NCBI RefSeq assembly: GCF_947501425.1
Contig: NZ_CANMVN010000002.1
Span: 310,001 to 374,000, forward strand
Direction: 5' to 3'
DNA length: 64,000 nucleotides
DNA from: an uncultured Psychroserpens sp.
GTDB taxonomy: Bacteria > Bacteroidota > Bacteroidia > Flavobacteriales > Flavobacteriaceae
Below the pieces are notes generated by a model. It had not been told where the DNA came from. It was given only the letters and a program-made list of their open reading frames with translations, and did not search any database. Positions 16,350 to 25,477 of the stretch are shown here, piece after piece. Position 1 is the first letter of the stretch. The number at the start of each line of letters is the position of its first letter. Position numbers and translations under genes: made by a program.

Positions 16350-16925
16350 ATGTCTGAAGAAACCCAAGCTGAAAAACATAAGTGGAAGATCAATTGGACT
16401 ACAGATAAAATAATGAGTACGTCGGCTCTTTTTATAAGTGTCATCTCATTAATTGCACTCTTATACCAATCATATCTGGCACGTGAAGAAAATAAACTCA
16501 TTCAAAAACAACAGAGTGCTAGTGTTTTACCTTATCTGAACCAATGGTATACTGATAGTAATGAAAAATTCCAACTGGTTATTGGTAATAAAGGTGTTGG
16601 CCCAGCTTTTATAACTAAAGTAGAACTCACCTTAGATTCTATTTATAAATTTGACAACTCAGATGATTTATTCAGAAAACTGTTTAAAGATCATGAAGGT
16701 ATGGATACCATTCCTTATACAACCAGCACCTTAATTAAAGGCTTTGTATTACCAGCAAACGATCAAATAAATATCATTGAAATTCGAGGTCAGGATAATA
16801 TAGCTGCCTTTGGAAAAGCAATGTCTAAGTCAGATATACAATACGAAATCACCTATGAGGATGTATATGGCACTATGTGGATACTAAATGATAAAGAGAA
16901 TACGCCAATACTATTACCTGAGTAG
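16350..16925 (+). CDS. Hypothetical protein with one N-terminal membrane helix
   Basis: I do not recognise a family. The 191 residues have a short hydrophilic N-terminus, one transmembrane helix at about 27-47 (ALFISVISLIALLYQSYLA), a charged stalk (REENKLIQKQQ) and a soluble domain of mostly beta character (FQLVIGNKGVGPAFITKVEL). The pattern of a single helix followed by a beta domain beginning LPYLNQWY is seen in uncharacterised bacterial membrane proteins. Orientation is uncertain. It is 38 bases after the YdeI-like gene, possibly co-transcribed, and a terminator follows. Confidence 0.65.
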   Translation: MSEETQAEKHKWKINWTTDKIMSTSALFISVISLIALLYQSYLAREENKLIQKQQSASVLPYLNQWYTDSNEKFQLVIGNKGVGPAFITKVELTLDSIYKFDNSDDLFRKLFKDHEGMDTIPYTTSTLIKGFVLPANDQINIIEIRGQDNIAAFGKAMSKSDIQYEITYEDVYGTMWILNDKENTPILLPE

Positions 16926-16939
16926 CATTAGCCCTAAAT

Positions 16940-16969
16940 AAAAGGTAAGCTAATTGCTTCCCTTTTTTT
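16940..16969. terminator. Bidirectional terminator between convergent genes
   Basis: AAAGGTAAGC pairs with GCTTCCCTTT (one mismatch) around TAATT, with A-rich flank on the left and a T-run on the right. It separates the hypothetical membrane gene from the leftward ATPase gene. Confidence 0.75.
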
Positions 16970-16972
16970 AAT

Positions 16973-18439
16973 TTATATCCCACTTATATAACTTCCATAA
17001 GGATCTTTAAATTGAATGCCTTCAGTAAAACGATATTTACTCAACTGTTTAAATTCTACTAATGCCCAGAGCACAAACTCTTTTACAAAATAACTATCCT
17101 CCTTTTTGAGATTGGGTTGATATTCGCCTAAGAGATCGCCTAATGGAGAGATTGCATCTAAAAGGGCTTTATATTCTTTATCTCTAAGATCATCCAGAAT
17201 TTCAAAGCCATCTTGCTGGTTAAAAAACCAGGATATAATATCATCATAAGGTGTGTCTTCGTCTTCCTTTTTGAGTTTTTCTATCTTCGGAAAGAACTCA
17301 GGAAACAAACTTTTCACGGCTTCACCAATTAAGTTATAGGCAACCATAGCTGCACCTTCCTGCTCGCCTTCGTACACCAATTCTACCTTTCCAGTAATGG
17401 AAGGGATGATTCCAACAAAATCACTCAAACGTAACATCGTTTGTTCATCACCTGCTTTTAATGCTCTTCGTTCTGCAGTACTTAATAGATTTTCAAGCGC
17501 TGTGATACTCAGTCGTGCACTCACACCACTTTTAGCATCAATATATTCGCTCTCTCGTGCTTCAAAAACAATTTGTTCCAATAGATCACGTGCAAGATCA
17601 GGAACAGTAACAGAATCTTTCTGACTTTCTAACACTTTGGCTTCCTGTTCGGTAATCAGTCTTGCTGTTTCGATATCTACAGGATAATGGGTTAGAATCT
17701 GACTCCCAATACGATCTTTCAAAGGAGTAACTATACTTCCTCTGTTGGTGTAATCTTCTGGATTTGCAGTAAATATAAACTGAACATCTAAAGGCAATCT
17801 CAGTTTAAATCCACGAATTTGAATATCACCTTCCTGCAAAATATTAAACAAAGCCACTTGAATTCTTGCTTGAAGATCAGGCAATTCATTAATAACAAAA
17901 ATGCAACGATTGGCTCTTGGGATCATTCCGTAGTGAATGACGCGATCATCAGCATAACTCAATTTTAAATTTGCGGCTTTTATAGGATCAACATCACCAA
18001 TAATATCAGCAACCGTTACATCTGGAGTGGCAAGCTTTTCTGCAAAACGTTCACTTCTATGTAACCACGAAATAGGTGTATCAGCTCCCCTTTCAGCAAT
18101 GAGTTCGGTAGCAAAACGTGAAATAGGATGAAAAGGATCATCATTAATTTCAGAACCACTTACTATTGGAATATACTCATCTAGTAAATTCAGCATTAAG
18201 CGCGCTAATCTTGTTTTTGCTTGTCCGCGAAGTCCTAACAAATTAATATTATGTCGCGATAGGATGGCACGTTCCAACTCAGGAATTACCGTATTTTCAT
18301 AGCCATGAACACCTTCAAAAGCGGTTTGTCCATTCCTGATTTTTTCAATAAGGTTATCACGCAATTCGTCCTTTATGGATTTTGATTGGTATCCTGTAGT
18401 CTTTAATTCACCTAAGGTTTTTATAGTTTCTATTTTCAT
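16973..18439 (-). CDS. MoxR/magnesium-chelatase-like AAA+ ATPase
   Basis: A AAA+ ATPase of the ChlI/MoxR class. Visible motifs are Walker A (GLRGQAKTRLA), Walker B-like (CIFVINELPDL) and the sensor-1 region (QFIFTANPEDYTNRG), then DRIGSQILTHYP and an arginine-containing lid region (ARLSITALENLLS). I start it at 18439 (488 residues): that ATG is 7 bases past the VWA stop codon, whereas the longer start at 18490 overlaps the VWA gene and adds a Lys-rich tail. MoxR ATPases work with VWA partners as metal-chelatase-like or chaperone remodellers. The partner is the gene immediately upstream. Substrate unknown. Confidence 0.87.
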   Translation of the reverse strand: MKIETIKTLGELKTTGYQSKSIKDELRDNLIEKIRNGQTAFEGVHGYENTVIPELERAILSRHNINLLGLRGQAKTRLARLMLNLLDEYIPIVSGSEINDDPFHPISRFATELIAERGADTPISWLHRSERFAEKLATPDVTVADIIGDVDPIKAANLKLSYADDRVIHYGMIPRANRCIFVINELPDLQARIQVALFNILQEGDIQIRGFKLRLPLDVQFIFTANPEDYTNRGSIVTPLKDRIGSQILTHYPVDIETARLITEQEAKVLESQKDSVTVPDLARDLLEQIVFEARESEYIDAKSGVSARLSITALENLLSTAERRALKAGDEQTMLRLSDFVGIIPSITGKVELVYEGEQEGAAMVAYNLIGEAVKSLFPEFFPKIEKLKKEDEDTPYDDIISWFFNQQDGFEILDDLRDKEYKALLDAISPLGDLLGEYQPNLKKEDSYFVKEFVLWALVEFKQLSKYRFTEGIQFKDPYGSYISGI

Positions 18440-18446
18440 AAGTTTT

Positions 18447-19574
18447 TTATCCTCTAATTCTTTTTTTTCTGTTTGTTTCGTAATCTTCAAAAATCATTTC
18501 ACCAAGTCCTTTCAATCCTGTATAAAAAGCTTTGCCCTGATTAGCTCTGGTAAACTCCTGAACAAATTGCATCAAATAACGATCTTGAGCAATCATAAAT
18601 GTTGTAATGGGAATATGTAATTTTCTAGCTTGTTGTGCCATAGCATAACACTTATTCGTAATGTATGGATTGAGTCCGTTACTATCTTTATAATATTGTC
18701 CGTCGGGTAAACGCAGGCAACTTGGCTTTCCATCGGTAATCATAAAAATTTGCTTATTGGTATTACGCTTTCGTCTTAACAAATCCATTGCTAATTGTAG
18801 ACCTGCAACGGTATTGGTATGGTATGGTCCAACCTTTAAATATGGTAAGTCTTTGATTTCTATTTGCCAGGCATCATTTCCGAAGACAAGAATGTCAAGA
18901 GTATCTTTTGGGTAACGAGTGGTAATAAGTTCTGCCAAAGCCATGGCTACTTTTTTGGCTGGAGTGATGCGATCTTCACCATAAAGAATCATACTATGAC
19001 TGATATCGATCATCAATACTGTACTCATTTGCGATTTGTGCATGGTTTCTTCTACCACAAGATCATCTTCAGTTAAACTGAAATCACCAATACCATGATT
19101 AATTTGAGCATTTCGTAAACTCTCGGTCATTGAGACTTTATCGAGTGGGTCTCCAAATTGGTAATTTCTGAAATCTCCTGTATGTTCGTCTCCAAGTCCA
19201 GGGCTTTTACTCTTGTGATTGCCTTGCCCGCTACGTTTTATTTTTCCGAAGATATGATCTAATGCTTGTTGCCTGATAGCACGTTCGGTTTTTGCAGTAA
19301 TAGCCATACTTCCTTTACCATCAGGATCGATCTCTTCTTTGATATACCCTTTCTTTTTTAGGTCTTCAATAAAATCGTCTATAGTATATTCGGCAGTTGT
19401 AAGCTTGTATTCTTTATCGAGTTCTCTAAGCCAGTCAATAGCTTCATCAAAATCGCCAGATGTATGTGTAATCAACTCTTTGAAGATTTCAAAAAGTTTT
19501 TCAAAAGGAGATTGATTAGGTGCTTCGTAAGGTTTAAAAACAAAGCCTTTTCTAAAATTATTTTTCTGTTTCAT
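18447..19574 (-). CDS. VWA domain protein, partner of the MoxR-like ATPase
   Basis: About 375 residues from the ATG at 19574 (MKQKNNFRKGFVFKPYE); an ATG nine codons upstream is possible but less likely. An N-terminal helical region precedes a von Willebrand A domain at about 190-365. The MIDAS motif is intact: DISHS (DxSxS), a Thr in the TNTVAGLQ loop, and the Asp in ITDGKPS. Such proteins bind a metal ion and a client and are driven by the adjacent MoxR ATPase. The pair lies 54 bases downstream of the Fnr-like gene on the same strand, so read-through from that promoter is possible. Confidence 0.87.
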   Translation of the reverse strand: MKQKNNFRKGFVFKPYEAPNQSPFEKLFEIFKELITHTSGDFDEAIDWLRELDKEYKLTTAEYTIDDFIEDLKKKGYIKEEIDPDGKGSMAITAKTERAIRQQALDHIFGKIKRSGQGNHKSKSPGLGDEHTGDFRNYQFGDPLDKVSMTESLRNAQINHGIGDFSLTEDDLVVEETMHKSQMSTVLMIDISHSMILYGEDRITPAKKVAMALAELITTRYPKDTLDILVFGNDAWQIEIKDLPYLKVGPYHTNTVAGLQLAMDLLRRKRNTNKQIFMITDGKPSCLRLPDGQYYKDSNGLNPYITNKCYAMAQQARKLHIPITTFMIAQDRYLMQFVQEFTRANQGKAFYTGLKGLGEMIFEDYETNRKKRIRG

Positions 19575-19628
19575 TGCACTATAAAAATAATGCTTTTTCA
19601 ACTGAAAAATATTAAAGCAATTATAAAA

Positions 19629-20306
19629 TTACTCTACGAATTTTAATTTTTGAAGATTTTCGATTTTGATCTGCTTTCCTTGAGTAGAAATGAGTCCTTC
19701 TTTTTTAAACTGAGATATGATTCTAATTGCCGATTCGGTAGCAGTTCCAACAATATTAGCATAATCTTCTCTGGATAATACTATTCTTAAAAATCCGTGA
19801 TTATCGGTACCAAAACTATTATGAATGTAGATTAAAATATCAGCCAGACGTTGCTTTACTGATTTTTGCGCCATATTAACAATGATATCTTCAGAATCTT
19901 TAAGGTCTTTGGTCATTTTCTTGAGTACTTCCATAGAGAAATCTGGATTCTTTTCAAGGTCATTAAGAATCTCACGTTTTGGTATAAAACACACCTGCAT
20001 ATCATTTAGGGCTGTAGCCGTTAAATTTGTAGACTCCTCTCTAATCAATGAGTTCTTTCCAAGAAGATCGCCTTTAACAACTAGCTTGACAATTTGATCT
20101 TTACCATTAGCACTTAACTTAGACAATTTACAAATACCATCTTTGACACAATAGATGCCGTTAAGGTGTTCACCTTCTTCAAAAATGACATCACCTTTCT
20201 TGATCATTTTTGATGTTTTACATCCTGAAATTCGCACTAGTTCATCTTTTGTTAGCGCTTTCAAAGAACTAAACTGCCTAACAATACACTGCTCGCATTT
20301 ACTCAT
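19629..20306 (-). CDS. Crp/Fnr family transcriptional regulator (Fnr-like)
   Basis: 225 residues. A cyclic-nucleotide-binding-type beta-barrel spans about 15-130 (IKKGDVIFEEGEHLNGIYCVKDG), followed by a long dimer helix and a winged HTH at about 150-215. Cysteines C4, C7, C29, C53 and C59 sit in or near the N-terminal domain, and a KCEQC start suggests an oxygen-sensitive cluster as in FNR, though the spacing differs. The recognition helix TESAIR keeps the E and R (191 and 195) of E. coli FNR (E209 and R213) but has Ile where FNR has Ser212. It is divergent from ccoI, and five dyads suited to this regulator occur in the window. Probably the activator of low-oxygen respiration here. Confidence 0.9.
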   Translation of the reverse strand: MSKCEQCIVRQFSSLKALTKDELVRISGCKTSKMIKKGDVIFEEGEHLNGIYCVKDGICKLSKLSANGKDQIVKLVVKGDLLGKNSLIREESTNLTATALNDMQVCFIPKREILNDLEKNPDFSMEVLKKMTKDLKDSEDIIVNMAQKSVKQRLADILIYIHNSFGTDNHGFLRIVLSREDYANIVGTATESAIRIISQFKKEGLISTQGKQIKIENLQKLKFVE

Positions 20307-20343
20307 ACCTAAGTTTTAATCTAATAGTAAAAATACTAAAAAC

Positions 20344-20357
20344 ATGACAAATATCAT
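20344..20357 (+). promoter_or_regulatory. Fnr-like box upstream of ccoI
   Basis: aTGAC-AAAT-ATCAt, centre 20350.5. A -7-like element GACTTTTG (20380-20387) starts exactly 29.5 bases past the centre, as at the four other boxes. No matching -7 exists on the opposite strand at that spacing, so it points to ccoI rather than to autoregulation. Confidence 0.8.
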
Positions 20358-20379
20358 ATTTTGTTCGCACTTCTTTTGT

Positions 20380-20387
20380 GACTTTTG
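20380..20387 (+). promoter_or_regulatory. Predicted -7 element of the ccoI promoter
   Basis: GACTTTTG, seven of eight to TAnnTTTG. The untranslated leader to the ATG at 20414 would be about 20 bases, which argues against the GTG start at 20378 that overlaps the element. Confidence 0.65.
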
Positions 20388-20413
20388 TTACAGGTATAAA
20401 TGAGCAAATAATT

Positions 20414-22792
20414 ATGGAACAAACTTCTTGTTTCCACTGTGGTGATGATTGTAGTATATCAATTATTTCCTATGATGATAAAAACTTCTGCTGTAATGGC
20501 TGTAAGACTGTTTATGAGATTTTCTCAGAAAACGACTTAACTTGTTATTACGATTTAGAAGCGTCTCCAGGTGCTGTTCCAAAAGAAATTCAAGGTAAAT
20601 ATGACTTTTTATCTCAGGAGAATATTATTGAAAAATTAACCGAATTTAACGATGGCAACACACAAATTGCTACGCTTTATATTCCTCATATTCATTGTAG
20701 CTCCTGCATATGGATTCTTGAAAATCTCAACAAATTAAATGCTGCAATTACCTCATCTCAGGTTAACTTCGGAAAGAAAACTGTTCGGGTCACTTACAAT
20801 TCTAATGCGTATTCATTAAAGGATGTCGTGCTGCTTTTAAGTGCTATTGGTTACGAACCTTATATCTCACTGGACGACTTTAAAACAGGCAAGCAAGATG
20901 TGAACAGACAACTCATATATAAACTGGGTATTGCTGGTTTTGCCTTCGGAAATGTGATGTTCTTGTCATTTCCTGAGTATTTTGAAGTTGGAGAATTCTG
21001 GTTAGAAAAATACAAACACCTTTTTAGATGGATCATGTTTGCGTTTTCATTACCTGTGGTTTTTTATGCAGGTCAGGATTATTTCATTTCAGCTTACAAA
21101 GGACTGCGTTCAAAACTATTAAATATTGATGTCCCAATAGCATTAGGTATTGCGGTGTTATTCATAAGGAGTACTGTAGAAATTATTTTTGATCTGGGTT
21201 CTGGCTTTTTTGATAGCCTGACAGGATTGATCTTCTTCTTACTTCTCGGTAAATTCTTCCAGCAAAAAACCTATACCTTCTTATCATTTGAACGCGATTA
21301 TAAATCCTATTTTCCAATTGCTGTCACTAAAATAAACACCACTGGTGAGGAAACTCCAATTCAGGTATATGATATCAAAAAAGGAGACCGACTCTTAATC
21401 AGAAATGAAGAACTGATTCCTGTTGATGGTATATTAATTAACGGAAAAGCAAGAATCGATTATAGTTTCGTAACAGGAGAATCAGAAACTGTAAGTAAAG
21501 TGTCTGGAGACAAACTCTTTGCTGGAGGCAAACAAACTTCAGGTGTAATAGAAATGGAAGCTATCAAATCTGTAGAACAAAGTTACCTCACTCAATTGTG
21601 GAGTAATGATGTGTTTAGTAAAAACAAAGAAGACAGTTTTACAACCTTGACCAACACCATAAGCAAACGATTTACTATTGCTGTTTTAAGTATTGCAGTA
21701 ATTGCCACAACATTTTGGTTATTTACCGATGCTTCAAAAGCAATGAATGTATTTACAGCTGTATTGATTATTGCTTGTCCGTGTGCTATTGCTTTGTCTG
21801 CTCCTTTTACCTTCGGAAATTTGCTGCGTATCTTCGGAAAGTTAAAATTCTATGTAAAAAATGCTGGTGTTATTGAGCAATTGGCTGCTATCAATACGAT
21901 TATCTTCGATAAAACCGGGACCATAACATCAAATAAAAAGAGTACAGCAAACTATGAAGGTGAAACTCTAACTGTTTCCGAAGAAACCCTCTTAAAGAAT
22001 ACACTTCGGGGTTCAAACCATCCTCTAAGCAGAACATTGTATGATATTTTAGATGCTCATAATATCATTTCGCTCAATCATTTTGAAGAGCATTTGGGTA
22101 AGGGAATTGAAGCTAGTCATAATACAGATCATATCAAAATAGGATCAGCAAGCTTTGTTGGAGCTACAGAAACCTCATTATTAAACACAACTGTTCACAT
22201 CAGTACTAATGATAAGTACAAAGGCAAATTTACATTCTATAACTCTTATAGAAAGGGCTTATCAAAATTATTCAATACACTAAAAAAACAATACGACCTT
22301 GTTATTCTTTCTGGAGATAATGAAGGTGAGTATGAGAACCTTAAAAAACTATTGCCTTCAAAAACCAAATTGATCTTTAATCAAAAGCCTGATGACAAAT
22401 TAGAATACATAAAATATCATCAAACTGAAGGTGCTAAGGTTTTGATGATTGGCGACGGACTTAATGATGCAGGAGCTTTGGCACAAAGTAATGTTGGCAT
22501 TGCATTGTCAGAAAATGTAAATGTATTTTCTCCAGCTTGTGATGCAATTTTAGATGCTTCAAAATTTAATACGCTAGATCAGTTTATAAGTGCATCAAAA
22601 AGTGCTATAAGCATTATAAAATGGAGTTTTATTCTGTCATTTATTTATAACATTATTGGCCTCTATTTTGCTGTAACCGGACAATTATCACCAGTGATAG
22701 CAGCTATTCTGATGCCTTTAAGTTCAATTAGCATTGTAGTTTTTACAACCATAGCTACCAATTTTTTAGGTAGAAAATTGAACACAAAATAA
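20414..22792 (+). CDS. ccoI: CcoI/FixI-type copper-translocating P-type ATPase
   Basis: A P1B-type ATPase of about 792 residues that exports copper for cbb3 oxidase and NosZ maturation rather than for detoxification. The N-terminus has a cysteine-rich metal-binding region (CFHCGDDC, CCNGCK, residues 6-30) and a heavy-metal-associated domain with C95-SS-C98. Eight predicted helices include the CPC motif (IACPCAIALSAPF, about 453). The phosphorylation motif DKTGT is at about 499, and the ATP-binding HP motif is SNHPLSR. I use ATG 20414: the upstream GTG frame lies inside the promoter. It sits between the Fnr-like gene and the cco operon, as in other Bacteroidota. Confidence 0.93.
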   Translation: MEQTSCFHCGDDCSISIISYDDKNFCCNGCKTVYEIFSENDLTCYYDLEASPGAVPKEIQGKYDFLSQENIIEKLTEFNDGNTQIATLYIPHIHCSSCIWILENLNKLNAAITSSQVNFGKKTVRVTYNSNAYSLKDVVLLLSAIGYEPYISLDDFKTGKQDVNRQLIYKLGIAGFAFGNVMFLSFPEYFEVGEFWLEKYKHLFRWIMFAFSLPVVFYAGQDYFISAYKGLRSKLLNIDVPIALGIAVLFIRSTVEIIFDLGSGFFDSLTGLIFFLLLGKFFQQKTYTFLSFERDYKSYFPIAVTKINTTGEETPIQVYDIKKGDRLLIRNEELIPVDGILINGKARIDYSFVTGESETVSKVSGDKLFAGGKQTSGVIEMEAIKSVEQSYLTQLWSNDVFSKNKEDSFTTLTNTISKRFTIAVLSIAVIATTFWLFTDASKAMNVFTAVLIIACPCAIALSAPFTFGNLLRIFGKLKFYVKNAGVIEQLAAINTIIFDKTGTITSNKKSTANYEGETLTVSEETLLKNTLRGSNHPLSRTLYDILDAHNIISLNHFEEHLGKGIEASHNTDHIKIGSASFVGATETSLLNTTVHISTNDKYKGKFTFYNSYRKGLSKLFNTLKKQYDLVILSGDNEGEYENLKKLLPSKTKLIFNQKPDDKLEYIKYHQTEGAKVLMIGDGLNDAGALAQSNVGIALSENVNVFSPACDAILDASKFNTLDQFISASKSAISIIKWSFILSFIYNIIGLYFAVTGQLSPVIAAILMPLSSISIVVFTTIATNFLGRKLNTK

Positions 22793-22836
22793 TATGATGT
22801 ACAAAAGACTAAAAAAAGAAAATTATTTAATCAAAC

Positions 22837-22850
22837 ATGACATAAATCAT
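22837..22850 (+). promoter_or_regulatory. Fnr-like box upstream of the cco operon
   Basis: aTGAC-ATAA-ATCAt, centre 22843.5, within a longer near-perfect dyad AAACATGA-N6-TCATGTTT (22833-22854). The -7 element TAATTTTG begins 29.5 bases from the centre. Confidence 0.85.
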
Positions 22851-22872
22851 GTTTTAAGAACGTGTTCAAACG

Positions 22873-22880
22873 TAATTTTG
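22873..22880 (+). promoter_or_regulatory. -7 element of the cco operon promoter
   Basis: TAATTTTG is an exact match to TAnnTTTG, 20 bases before the ccoS ATG (22901). It is the same octamer as at the nos and hemN promoters. Confidence 0.8.
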
Positions 22881-22900
22881 AACCATAACTTCAAATAGGT

Positions 22901-23089
22901 ATGAGTGTTATATATATTTTATTGAGTATCAGCATTATTGTTGCTATTGTATTTTTTATTGCGTTTATAACTGCAGTAAGACAAGGGCAGTTTGATGATA
23001 GCTATACACCATCTGTTAGAATGCTTTTCGAGGACGAACTCGTTAAAGAGCAACCAAAACCATCTGTTAAAATCAAAAAGACTAATTAA
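22901..23089 (+). CDS. ccoS: cbb3-type oxidase assembly protein CcoS
   Basis: A 62-residue protein with one N-terminal membrane helix (IYILLSISIIVAIVFFIAFI) and the CcoS pattern AVRQGQFDDSYTPSVRML. CcoS is required for cofactor insertion, including copper and haem b, into cbb3 oxidase. It is first in the operon, six bases before ccoN, with an Fnr-like box upstream. Confidence 0.93.
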   Translation: MSVIYILLSISIIVAIVFFIAFITAVRQGQFDDSYTPSVRMLFEDELVKEQPKPSVKIKKTN

Positions 23090-23095
23090 ATTATT

Positions 23096-25285
23096 ATGGA
23101 AGTTCAACAGTTTCATTACGATAACAAAATCGTTAAAAATTTCCTCTATGCAACCATGCTTTGGGGAGTTGTAGGAATGCTAGTAGGATTAATCCTCGCA
23201 TTCATGTTTTTATTCCCAAATATGACCGACGGTATTTCGTGGTTGAGTTTTGGTCGATTAAGACCATTACACACTAATGCTGTAATCTTTGCATTTGTGG
23301 GAAATGCCATTTTTGCTGGTGTGTACTATTCTACACAACGTTTATTAAAAGCAAGAATGTTTAATGATACACTAAGTAAAATCAATTTCTGGGGTTGGCA
23401 ATTAATCATAGTTGGTGCTGCAGTAACACTTCCTTTGGGTTATACAACATCAAAAGAATATGCAGAACTGGAATGGCCTTTTGATATTGCCATTGCAGTA
23501 ATCTGGGTTGTTTTTGGTTGGAACTTGATTGGAACTATATTAAAAAGAAGACAACGTCATTTATATGTGGCTATTTGGTTTTACATCGCCACATTTGTAA
23601 CCGTTGCTGTATTACACATATTTAATAGTTTGGCATTACCTGTAAGCGGACTTAAGAGTTACTCAGTTTATGCAGGTGTTCAGGATGCTTTGGTACAATG
23701 GTGGTATGGTCATAATGCAGTAGCATTTTTCTTAACAACACCATTCTTAGGATTAATGTATTACTTCGTTCCTAAAGCTGCAAATAGACCAGTATATTCC
23801 TATAGATTATCTATTGTTCACTTCTGGTCATTAATCTTTATATACATCTGGGCAGGACCTCACCACTTATTGTATACAGCACTTCCTGGTTGGGCGCAAA
23901 GTTTAGGTGTTGCCTTTTCTGTGATGCTTATTATGCCATCTTGGGGAGGTATGATCAACGGACTCCTTACCCTTCGTGGTGCTTGGGATAAAGTGAGAAC
24001 AGATCCTGTTTTAAAATTTATGGTTGTTGCAATTACTGGTTATGGTATGGCAACCTTTGAAGGACCAATGCTATCTCTGAAAAGTATGAATGCCATGGCG
24101 CATTTTACAGATTGGATTATTGCACACGTTCACGTTGGAGCATTAGCATGGAATGGTTTCCTAACCTTCGGTATGATCTATTATTTAGTTCCGAAGTTGT
24201 TCAAAACAAAATTACACTCTGTAGCACTTGCAAATTTACACTTCTGGATTGGCACCCTTGGAATTATTTTCTACGCACTACCAATGTATGTAGCAGGTTT
24301 TCAACAATGGGCTATGTGGAAGCAATTTAATCCAGATGGAACATTAGTATATGGTAACTTCTTAGAAACCGTAACTGAAATTATGCCGATGTACTGGATG
24401 CGTGCTATTGGAGGTACATTATACATTACTGGTATGCTCATCTTAGTGGTAAATATTATCATTACAATTAGAAATGGTAGTAAAGTTACCGATGAATTAG
24501 CTGAAGCTGCTGCACTTAAACGTGTATCAAAAAGACGTGTTGCTGGTGAAGGATGGCATACATGGTTAGAACGTAAGCCAATCAAATTGACCATATACGC
24601 TACAGTAGCTATCTTAATTGGTGGTATGGTACAAATTATTCCAACACTACTAGTAAAATCTAATATTCCAACCATTACAAGTGTACAACCTTACACACCT
24701 CTTGAACTTGAAGGTAGAGATATCTATATCAGAGAAGGATGTGTTGGCTGTCACTCTCAAATGGTGAGACCATTTAGAAATGAGGTTGAACGTTATGGCG
24801 AATATTCAAAAGCAGGAGAATTTGTTTATGATCATCCATTCCTCTGGGGAAGTAAGAGAACTGGACCAGATCTACATCGTGTAGGTGGTAAATATTCAGA
24901 CAACTGGCATTTAAGTCATATGTACAATCCACAAAGCACCTCATCTGGTTCCATTATGCCAGCTTACCAATGGTTAATTAGAAATGAATTGGATAAATCG
25001 CAAACCGAAGCTAAGATGAAAGCCATGGTATCATTAGGTGTTCCTTATTCCGATGAAGATATTGCCAATGCGCAACAAAGCATGTTAGAACAAGGGACTC
25101 AGATAGAACAGAATTTATACTCAGATCCAGATTTCGTGGCCTCTTATGAAGCTGATAAAGAAGCTGGTGGTGAAGCATTTGTAGAAATGCGAAATAGAGA
25201 AATTGTAGCTATAATAGCGTATTTACAACGTCTTGGTACTGATATTAAGGTAGAAGATCAGGAAGTAACAACAACTCAAAACTAA
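23096..25285 (+). CDS. ccoNO: cbb3-type cytochrome c oxidase, fused subunits I and II (CcoN-CcoO)
   Basis: A 729-residue fusion. The N-terminal 480 residues form the multi-helix catalytic subunit, with His ligands in LRPLHTNAVIFAF, GHNAVAFFLT, AGPHHLLYTALPGWAQ and DWIIAHVHVGALAWNG for haems b and b3 and CuB. The C-terminal part (about 530-729) is a CcoO-like mono-haem cytochrome: CVGCHSQMVRP at about 549, a distal Met region SGSIMPAYQWL, and the GPDLHRVGGKYSD block. Proteobacteria encode these as two genes; the fusion is usual in Bacteroidota. It reduces O2 at very low concentration and pumps protons in the cytoplasmic membrane. Confidence 0.95.
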   Translation: MEVQQFHYDNKIVKNFLYATMLWGVVGMLVGLILAFMFLFPNMTDGISWLSFGRLRPLHTNAVIFAFVGNAIFAGVYYSTQRLLKARMFNDTLSKINFWGWQLIIVGAAVTLPLGYTTSKEYAELEWPFDIAIAVIWVVFGWNLIGTILKRRQRHLYVAIWFYIATFVTVAVLHIFNSLALPVSGLKSYSVYAGVQDALVQWWYGHNAVAFFLTTPFLGLMYYFVPKAANRPVYSYRLSIVHFWSLIFIYIWAGPHHLLYTALPGWAQSLGVAFSVMLIMPSWGGMINGLLTLRGAWDKVRTDPVLKFMVVAITGYGMATFEGPMLSLKSMNAMAHFTDWIIAHVHVGALAWNGFLTFGMIYYLVPKLFKTKLHSVALANLHFWIGTLGIIFYALPMYVAGFQQWAMWKQFNPDGTLVYGNFLETVTEIMPMYWMRAIGGTLYITGMLILVVNIIITIRNGSKVTDELAEAAALKRVSKRRVAGEGWHTWLERKPIKLTIYATVAILIGGMVQIIPTLLVKSNIPTITSVQPYTPLELEGRDIYIREGCVGCHSQMVRPFRNEVERYGEYSKAGEFVYDHPFLWGSKRTGPDLHRVGGKYSDNWHLSHMYNPQSTSSGSIMPAYQWLIRNELDKSQTEAKMKAMVSLGVPYSDEDIANAQQSMLEQGTQIEQNLYSDPDFVASYEADKEAGGEAFVEMRNREIVAIIAYLQRLGTDIKVEDQEVTTTQN

Positions 25286-25291
25286 TTAATC

Positions 25292-25477
25292 ATGTTAAAA
25301 TTCGTAAAAAATCATATGGAAAGCATCACAGGCATAGAAATCTATCCTTTGATCTCCCTAATCATATTTTTCAGTTTTTTCGTCATCTTATTTTGGTGGG
25401 TAATTACTGCAAAAAAAGACTACATCACCAAGGTGAGTAATATTCCGTTAGACAACCAAAATCCATCAGAATTATGA
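25292..25477 (+). CDS. ccoQ: cbb3-type oxidase small subunit CcoQ-like
   Basis: A 61-residue protein with one helix (YPLISLIIFFSFFVILFWWVITA) and the charged tail KKDYITKVSNIPLD typical of CcoQ in this phylum. It stabilises the oxidase complex. Its stop overlaps the ccoP start by four bases. Confidence 0.88.
   Translation: MLKFVKNHMESITGIEIYPLISLIIFFSFFVILFWWVITAKKDYITKVSNIPLDNQNPSEL

Noticed and set aside
20307-20343. Autoregulation of the Fnr-like gene from the 20344 box
   Set aside because: At the regulon spacing on the minus strand the sequence is GATTAAAA, which is not a -7 element.
20378-20413. GTG start giving a longer CcoI
   Set aside because: The GTG lies within the predicted -7 element; the family N-terminus begins with the cysteine-rich region after ATG 20414.
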